A stretch of DNA of 64,000 nucleotides, from positions 1 to 64,000 of the forward strand of contig JACPUW010000033.1 in the NCBI GenBank assembly GCA_016192035.1, written 5' to 3'. Source of the stretch: Bacteroidota bacterium. Its GTDB lineage: Bacteria > Bacteroidota > Bacteroidia > CAILMK01 > JACPUW01. This document shows, piece by piece, positions 58,278 through 64,000 of the stretch (position 1 is its first letter; each line of letters opens with the position of its first letter). Position numbers and translations under genes: made by a program. Under the pieces are notes generated by a model. That model worked only from the letters and a program-made list of their open reading frames with translations, searched no databases and was not told the DNA's origin.

Positions 58278-59777
58278 ATGAGCCAAACCGCCATAGCCAT
58301 AGTCCTCGCCCTTTATTTCGCCATGCTCATAGTAGTGGCGCATGTCACAGGCCGACAAGGTGATAACAATTCCTTTTTTACAGGCAACAAACGTTCACCA
58401 TGGTATTTGGTGGCCTACGGTATGATTGGGGCCTCGCTTTCCGGAGTCACGTTTATTTCCATTCCGGGCGCGGTGGTGAGTGATGGCTTCTCGTACATGC
58501 AAATGGTGCTTGGCTACTTGGCTGGTTATGCAGTCATTGCATTTGTCTTAATCCCATTGTATTATAGGTTAGAGTTGGTGAGCATATACACCTACCTGCA
58601 CCAGCGGTTTGGGGCATTTAGCTACCGCACCGGGGCATCTTTTTTTCTGCTCTCACGGGTCATTGGGGCTAGTTTTAGGCTATATCTCGTGGCCATGGTG
58701 CTCGATTCCTTTGTGTTTGGGCCTTGGGGCATACCGTTTTGGGCTACCGTGGCGGTAACCATAGCGCTTATCTGGGTGTATTCTTTCAAAGGGGGCATCA
58801 AAACCATAGTCTGGACTGACACACTTCAAACCACTTTTATGCTCGCCTCAGTGGTGGTGTCTATTGTCATCATATCAAGGCATATGGACTGGGGTTTGGC
58901 CGAATTACTGTCCACCCTTGACCAAACAGAATATTCCAAACTCTTTGTGTGGGAATGGCAGAAGGCCAACCATTTTGCCAAGCATTTCTTGGCAGGTATG
59001 TTTATTACCATCACCATGACCGGGCTTGACCAAGACATGATGCAAAAGAACCTTACTTGCCGCAATGCCAAGGACGCCGCCAAAAATGTACTCTGGACAA
59101 GCATTTCACTGGTTCCGGTCAACCTGCTTTTCTTGAGCTTGGGGGCGGTGGTGTACCTTTTTGCCTTTAAACAAGGCATATTGGTACAAGAGCCCATTGG
59201 AGATTTCCCGCTTCAGGCCCTTGACCCCACCACGGGCAACTTGGTGGGAATTAAAAAAGACCTTGTTTTTCCTTTTCTTTCCATACACTATTTGGGCCCC
59301 GTAGCCGGCATGGTATTCATCATTGGTTTGGTGGCTGCGGCATATTCCAGTGCCGATAGTGCGCTTACAGCCCTTACCACTTCTTTTTGCATAGACTTTT
59401 TGGGCATGAAACCCAGCGATACCGAAACCGCTCGGCGAACCTGGGCCCACTTGGGGTTTTCAACTATTCTTTTCATTGTAATTGTGGTATTTAGGTCGCT
59501 ACACAACGATTCATTGATCAACTTACTTTTTGTAGCGGCAGGTTATACCTATGGGCCTTTGCTGGGCCTTTTTGCCGTGGGATTACTTACCAAAGCGAAA
59601 CCTTTTGACCGATGGGTCCCAGTTTTTGGAATCGCATCAGCGGTAGTGTCATTCTTTATAAATAATTGGTTGATAGAGAAATATGGATTTAAGCTAGGTT
59701 TTATGGTTCTATTGCTGAATGGTGGGATTATGGCCTGTTTGCTTATAGCATCATCTTTCATCCCCAAACGGGCTTAG
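58278..59777 (+). CDS. Sodium:solute symporter family protein
   Basis: A 499-residue membrane protein with about 13 hydrophobic segments. SSS motifs are visible: SGVTFISIPGAVVSDGFSYM near the first unwound helix, GLDQDMMQKNL and AAAYSSADSALTALTTSFC (a sodium-site motif). It takes up a sugar, sialic acid or other solute with sodium; the substrate is unknown. The start at 58278 (MSQTAIAIVLALYF) is chosen, as the upstream codons add a non-membrane tail. Confidence 0.92.
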   Translation: MSQTAIAIVLALYFAMLIVVAHVTGRQGDNNSFFTGNKRSPWYLVAYGMIGASLSGVTFISIPGAVVSDGFSYMQMVLGYLAGYAVIAFVLIPLYYRLELVSIYTYLHQRFGAFSYRTGASFFLLSRVIGASFRLYLVAMVLDSFVFGPWGIPFWATVAVTIALIWVYSFKGGIKTIVWTDTLQTTFMLASVVVSIVIISRHMDWGLAELLSTLDQTEYSKLFVWEWQKANHFAKHFLAGMFITITMTGLDQDMMQKNLTCRNAKDAAKNVLWTSISLVPVNLLFLSLGAVVYLFAFKQGILVQEPIGDFPLQALDPTTGNLVGIKKDLVFPFLSIHYLGPVAGMVFIIGLVAAAYSSADSALTALTTSFCIDFLGMKPSDTETARRTWAHLGFSTILFIVIVVFRSLHNDSLINLLFVAAGYTYGPLLGLFAVGLLTKAKPFDRWVPVFGIASAVVSFFINNWLIEKYGFKLGFMVLLLNGGIMACLLIASSFIPKRA

Positions 59778-59779
59778 CA

Positions 59780-59819
59780 CACGCCATGTCACGCCATGTC
59801 ACGCCATGTCACGCCATGT
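59780..59819. repeat. 10-bp tandem repeat, four exact copies
   Basis: The unit CACGCCATGT occurs four times in a row just after the symporter stop and 72 bases before the start of the T9SS gene. The unit length is not a multiple of three. Confidence 0.97.
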
Positions 59820-59891
59820 TGGCCCTGGGGCACTGTGTATTTTATTAGGTTAAGGAATGTTTACTTTGTGGGCAAACAAATTACTCCCACC

Positions 59892-62600
59892 ATGTACCGT
59901 TATTTCTATGTCATTGTCTTTGTGTTGTTTGGCTTTTCCATGCTTCGGGCACAAACTGCCTACCAGCGCACGGCAGGCACCGTGTCAGGTGAGCGCAACT
60001 ACCACCTGGCCGTCACCAATGGAGGAAATTTGATAGCTACTGGCTATACCAATGCAGTGAGTGGCAACGGGGACGATGGTTTTTTGGTGAAATTCAATAA
60101 AATGGGGCGGGTACAATGGGCTTTTACCTATGGCGATGTGGGAGACGATTATTCATGGGACGTGGTGGTTACGCGCAACAACGATATTTTGGCAAGTGGC
60201 TACACTTCAAGTTTTTCCACTCCAAAGAATGCAGCCACCCTTTCGTTGTTGGATTCCAGTGGTGGCCTTACTTGGCTATCGGCCTTATATCACAACAGCG
60301 TTAGCATAGAGTTTTACCGTACGCTGCAAACAAGCACTGGGCATTTCTTGGCTACCGGGCTTATGGGCTCCAGTAGCCAAAGCGATGAAATGGTCTTGGC
60401 TAAGTTTGGGCCCAAAGGCCGTCTTATTTGGATAAAGACCTATGGCTCTGCGGGTTCTGATGAGGTAATGGGCTTAATGGAAACCACCTCAGGTCATTAC
60501 GTATTGGCCGGTTTGGCCAATGATGCCAATGGCTATGGCAGCTCTGATTTTGCGGTGATAAAAACGGATACCGCAGGCCGCATGGTTTGGGGCCAGGTAT
60601 ATGGAGGTACGGATAGTGAAAGGCTAAATACCTGTTTAGAGCTCAATGGCAGCTATTTCTTCGCGGGCTGGTCAAAGGGTGTGGGCGCGGGCGAAAACGA
60701 CGTGGTGCTCTTAAAAACAGATTCGGCCGGTAAGGTAACTTGGGTAAACGCCTATGGATCGGCGCGTTCCGAATTGGTTTTTAACATGCTGGCCGACCCA
60801 CTTGATGGCAATTTAATCTTGGGTGGCTATACCGAAAAATTCAGCAAGACCGGACAAACGGACAACAGGAATACCATCTTGCTAAAAATAGAACCGCTTG
60901 ATGGGGTTTTAATTTGGTCGGAGGCCTATGGTGGTTCACTGCGCGACGGACACTGGCCCACGGGTTTGGCCATAAGCCCCCATGACCAGGGGTACTACGC
61001 CCTGGCATCAACAAATTCTTTTGCCAAGGGTGATTATGACTTATATCTAATAAAAGCCGATACGGCAGGCATGGGTGGATGTAACCAGCGCAAGGCCAAC
61101 TTTAAGCGCAATAAGGTGAACGGATGGTCGGCAAAGGGGTTTGGTAAGGTGGACAACCCCGCCGTAGTTTGGGTGCAGACCAGCCTGAACGGGGCCAAGT
61201 GGTCACTTGACCAGGGTACCGAATGCTGTGAACTATATGCCCAGGCAGGTAAGGGCGATACCCTCTGTCCTCAAGAACGAGTATTTATTGGCACTAAGGG
61301 TATTGCGGGTTATACCTATCAGTGGTACAAATCGGGCAGTGTGGTGGGCAGCAAAGGCCGCCTACAGGTGGGGTATGGCAGTGCCGGAAATTATTCTCTT
61401 GCTGTAAGTTCAAGCTCTCCAGGTTGTTCCACCAAAACATCGGTACTCACCATGTATGACGATAAAGGCCCAAGCCCTAACCGCTATTTTGCCGATACCT
61501 GTGATGGACAGGGTGTTGATTTCGTCCTTGATGGCGACATGGTTTCCAATACCTGGTATTCCATTAACGGACAAAAAGAATTGGGCAAAGGAAACAGTAT
61601 CCGCATCGACACCACGGATTCATTCATTTACCAAGCCATCACCCGGGCTGGTTGCACCTATGTGGACACCTTGGCGTTTGAGTCACTGGCTATTCCTGCC
61701 ATTTCATTGCCCGATTCCATTACATTCTGTTTGGGCGATTCGGCATTTGCTGCCCCAATAGTATCTCATTCCTATTCATGGACAGGCACATCGGTAACAG
61801 ATACGGGGCTATGGCTTAGCCATGGCGGGTACTATACTGTGGTTGCCCAGAATGGTGAATGTGCTGCCATAGATAGTATCCGGGCTGTAGCCCATGCACT
61901 GCCCATCCCAGATTTGGGCCCTGATTTCGATACCTGTTTCAATGCAGCGGTGTGCTTCTCATTGGGCGGAAAGTACCCATATAGCTACTGGAATGGCATG
62001 CGCACCAGCATGGACACGTTTTGCACTGTTCCGGGTATGGTGTATGTCATGGCCGTTGATGCCAATGGATGCAGTGGTACCGATAGCCTACAGATGGGCA
62101 GTTTGGGCCATGCGGTTGATATATTTGATAATGACAGCGTTCTATTATACAAGTCACCCTATCTTATCGATGCGGGCACATGGTCAGCTTACTCCTGGTG
62201 GGGAGACAATATAATAGGTCAGGACAGTTTGCAAACCGTTGAGATACTGATTCCTGGCTGGGTAGGGGTTTGGGTTGCCGACAGTTTTGGCTGCACCCAA
62301 TCCGATTCGGTTTTTGTTGACATGGCAGATGGGATATTTACTCCCGTACCGCCGCACTTGGACATTGCGCTATTTCCCAACCCTGCCTTAGGTCAAGTAA
62401 ATATTGTAATGCCCTATACGCCAGGTGAGTGCCATGTGGTGCTATACCACGCATCGGGAAAAGTGGTAAGCACACTCCCCGGGCACAACCCACTGTCAAA
62501 TCCCGCCATACTTGATGTTTCTACCCTGGCACCAGGTCTTTATTTAGTGGTTGTAGAATGTGGCGATCTCGCCTACCATGCGCGGTTTTCCAAAGAATAG
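59892..62600 (+). CDS. Large T9SS cargo protein with propeller and Ig-like domains
   Basis: A 902-residue protein. It has a signal peptide (YFYVIVFVLFGFSMLRAQ), about 390 residues of a repeat of the kind GDDGFLVKFNKMGRVQWAF, LAKFGPKGRLIWIKTYG and AVIKTDTAGRMVWGQVYGG (a beta-propeller often seen in T9SS proteins), then Ig/PKD-like regions with many conserved aromatic turns and several Cys pairs, and a type A sorting domain (ALFPNPALGQVNIVMP to APGLYLVVVE). The start at 59892 avoids the repeat-bearing region upstream. The variant box TTACTTTG at 59861-59868 precedes it. Function unknown; probably surface-exposed. Confidence 0.82.
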   Translation: MYRYFYVIVFVLFGFSMLRAQTAYQRTAGTVSGERNYHLAVTNGGNLIATGYTNAVSGNGDDGFLVKFNKMGRVQWAFTYGDVGDDYSWDVVVTRNNDILASGYTSSFSTPKNAATLSLLDSSGGLTWLSALYHNSVSIEFYRTLQTSTGHFLATGLMGSSSQSDEMVLAKFGPKGRLIWIKTYGSAGSDEVMGLMETTSGHYVLAGLANDANGYGSSDFAVIKTDTAGRMVWGQVYGGTDSERLNTCLELNGSYFFAGWSKGVGAGENDVVLLKTDSAGKVTWVNAYGSARSELVFNMLADPLDGNLILGGYTEKFSKTGQTDNRNTILLKIEPLDGVLIWSEAYGGSLRDGHWPTGLAISPHDQGYYALASTNSFAKGDYDLYLIKADTAGMGGCNQRKANFKRNKVNGWSAKGFGKVDNPAVVWVQTSLNGAKWSLDQGTECCELYAQAGKGDTLCPQERVFIGTKGIAGYTYQWYKSGSVVGSKGRLQVGYGSAGNYSLAVSSSSPGCSTKTSVLTMYDDKGPSPNRYFADTCDGQGVDFVLDGDMVSNTWYSINGQKELGKGNSIRIDTTDSFIYQAITRAGCTYVDTLAFESLAIPAISLPDSITFCLGDSAFAAPIVSHSYSWTGTSVTDTGLWLSHGGYYTVVAQNGECAAIDSIRAVAHALPIPDLGPDFDTCFNAAVCFSLGGKYPYSYWNGMRTSMDTFCTVPGMVYVMAVDANGCSGTDSLQMGSLGHAVDIFDNDSVLLYKSPYLIDAGTWSAYSWWGDNIIGQDSLQTVEILIPGWVGVWVADSFGCTQSDSVFVDMADGIFTPVPPHLDIALFPNPALGQVNIVMPYTPGECHVVLYHASGKVVSTLPGHNPLSNPAILDVSTLAPGLYLVVVECGDLAYHARFSKE

Positions 62601-62609
62601 CACTCCTGG

Positions 62610-63314
62610 TTAGGCCTTTCGGGGTTTTGGATCCAGTGGTCTGAAAACTAGCGTGTTGGTAAGGAAATTGTCGCTGCTTTCAAGTACAAACACCATGTTT
62701 CGGGCCACCTCATCTGGGCTCATCATGCGGTCGTGTGCCTGTATGCTTTCCACATTGTCAAAGAAATTGGTCTGTGTGGAGCCCGGATGTATGCAAGTCA
62801 CCTTTATGCCGTATTCACGCAACTCCTTGTAAAGCGATTCGCTGAAACCGGTAACCGCAAACTTGGTAGCACAGTACACCGAAACCTGCGGGTAAGCTTC
62901 AAGTCCGGCTATGGACGATATATTCATAATGTGGCCTTTGCCGGCTTTCTTCATAGTTGGCAGCAGCGCCCTGGTGGAATAAATCGTACCCAGTAAGTTG
63001 GTGAATACCATAGCATCTATAACTTCCAAATCCATATTTTCCAGTTGACCAAAATAGCCTAAACCGGCATTGTTGACCAATACGTCCACTCTGCCCAGGC
63101 CCCATTCCAAGGTTTTTTCAGCAGCAGCCCGTACTTGTGGCTCTTGCCGTATGTCACAAGGGATAAATTGAAACCCAGGGCCCAGGTCATCTTTTGGCGC
63201 GGTGCGCCCCCAACCATATACCGTGGCTCCTTTTTCCAGGAGCTGTTTGGCCAACGAAAGTCCCATTCCTTTGCTAACGCCGGTAATAACTACTTGTGAT
63301 CCTTTTATATCCAT
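62610..63314 (-). CDS. Short-chain dehydrogenase/reductase
   Basis: A 234-residue classical SDR: NAD(P) motif VVITGVSKGMGLSLAKQLL, LVNNAGLGYFG, MNISSIAGLEAYPQVSVYCA with the catalytic Y-C-A-T-K, and CIHPGSTQTNF. The substrate is unknown. It lies 1 base after prmC in the same direction and is probably cotranscribed with it. Confidence 0.9.
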   Translation of the reverse strand: MDIKGSQVVITGVSKGMGLSLAKQLLEKGATVYGWGRTAPKDDLGPGFQFIPCDIRQEPQVRAAAEKTLEWGLGRVDVLVNNAGLGYFGQLENMDLEVIDAMVFTNLLGTIYSTRALLPTMKKAGKGHIMNISSIAGLEAYPQVSVYCATKFAVTGFSESLYKELREYGIKVTCIHPGSTQTNFFDNVESIQAHDRMMSPDEVARNMVFVLESSDNFLTNTLVFRPLDPKPRKA

Positions 63315-63315
63315 A

Positions 63316-64000
63316 TTATTGTATTTGTGGCAGCGGCAAAGTTGCCCTTTTACTTTCGCACATCAAGAAACGCTCCTTGCCTTGAAGGTCATATTCTACG
63401 TCCACTGTAAAAAAGTCATTTTCAAATAGTTTAGCCGTGGCGTTTGCGTGGTATTCGCTCAATTCCAAATACATGCGGCCACCTGTTGCCAAATGTTTTT
63501 GGCAAATGCAGGCAATGGCTTTATAGCAAGCCAGTGGGTCAGCGCTGGGGCTAAACAAGGCTAGGTGGGGTTCGTAGCCCAGTACATTTTTGTCAAGGCT
63601 ATTATATTCATCCTTACCCAGGTAGGGTGGATTGGAGAGGATTACATCGTACTCCTTGTCCAGGGCTTTAGGCAATGAGGCAAACATATCGGCCACCTGC
63701 ACATCCACTTCGAGATTATTGGCTTTGGTGTTGTGCCGGGCTATTTGCACAGCGGCAGCTGACACATCCATGGCCGCCACCTCTGACAAGGGGAAAAACC
63801 TTTTGCAAGCCAGTGCCAAACAGCCGCTTCCGGTACCAATATCCAGTATGCGGCCCTTAAATCCACTGCCAAGCCTATGTTGTACCCTATGGGCAAGTTC
63901 CTCGGTCTCTGGCCTGGGAATGAGAACCCTGGCATCTACCCTAAGCTCAAGCCCTGCAAATGGCACCCGGCCTATTAAGTGTTGTATGGGTTTGCCCTGG
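63316..64000 (-). CDS. prmC: Peptide chain release factor methyltransferase PrmC, partial
   Basis: The frame runs off the right edge, so the N-terminal part is missing. The part seen starts with QGKPIQHLIGRVPFAGLELR and has VLIPRPETEELAHRV, the SAM motif LDIGTGSGCLALACKRFFP and the catalytic NPPY in VILSNPPYLGKDEY. It methylates the GGQ glutamine of release factors. The GTG at 63966 is only an internal codon. Confidence 0.95.
   Translation of the reverse strand, partial: QGKPIQHLIGRVPFAGLELRVDARVLIPRPETEELAHRVQHRLGSGFKGRILDIGTGSGCLALACKRFFPLSEVAAMDVSAAAVQIARHNTKANNLEVDVQVADMFASLPKALDKEYDVILSNPPYLGKDEYNSLDKNVLGYEPHLALFSPSADPLACYKAIACICQKHLATGGRMYLELSEYHANATAKLFENDFFTVDVEYDLQGKERFLMCESKRATLPLPQIQ

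Noticed and set aside
1-64000. CRISPR array, tRNA or rRNA genes
   Set aside because: No regularly spaced repeats, cloverleaf with CCA/TTC-type loop, or rRNA signature was found by reading both strands, though a covariance-model search could not be run.

Overview
The window is a piece of a Bacteroidota chromosome. The evidence is type IX secretion (T9SS) sorting domains on five intact proteins, a porT homologue next to the menaquinone methyltransferase gene, the bamD-rpoZ-coaC-coaB gene order, a Bacteroidota histone H1-like gene, split translation and cell-wall genes typical of the phylum, almost no Shine-Dalgarno sequences, and repeated TAnnTTTG promoter elements. No rRNA, tRNA or CRISPR array was seen. 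The exact lineage cannot be told from the sequence alone.

Layout. 1-1.9 kb is a decayed accessory region: the end of an Rhs gene, a ParE-type toxin-antitoxin pair, and a second copy of an Rhs internal segment, followed by a cluster of short hairpins. 1.9-11.1 kb holds four secreted T9SS cargo genes on the minus strand plus the broken start of a fifth. The 3.5-11.4 kb part is clearly AT-rich compared with the rest, except for one GC-rich tract inside a sorting domain. 11.5-17.4 kb holds a stand-alone homocysteine methyltransferase module, then a coupled operon of a MepA-like pseudoenzyme, a GT39-type membrane glycosyltransferase and a DNA methyltransferase. The methyltransferase faces a probable PD-(D/E)XK restriction endonuclease one base away, which is the best candidate for an undescribed system here.

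17.5-32.3 kb is mostly core: TlpA-like thioredoxin, rpsT, radC, a geranylgeranyl-reductase-like flavoprotein, an outer-membrane/Omp28/DUF1684 group, pheT, a coiled-coil protein, zapA, rny, porT, menG, engB and ornithine aminotransferase. 32.4-40.9 kb has an Omp28-T9SS fusion, the tyrosine catabolic pair hmgA-hppD, the coaB/coaC/rpoZ/bamD operon, an alpha-oxoamine synthase (sphingolipid or sulfonolipid type) and the histone H1-like gene. 41-64 kb holds dapA with a MerR regulator and an M23 peptidase, a rhodanese, a tyrosine phosphatase, hydroxyacyl-CoA dehydrogenase, a lipoprotein/outer-membrane pair, priA, rfbD, mscL, a conserved protein of unknown role, hflX, rsgA, dtd, a DUF2807 lipoprotein, a sodium:solute symporter, a large T9SS protein behind a 10-bp tandem repeat, an SDR and the partial prmC.

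The genes mostly serve housekeeping (translation, cell division, DNA repair, CoA, lysine and menaquinone synthesis) with a strong secretion theme: PorT is part of the T9SS machinery that would export the sorting-domain proteins. Several promoters put the start codon only 4-8 bases behind the -7 box, so some transcripts may be leaderless or nearly so.
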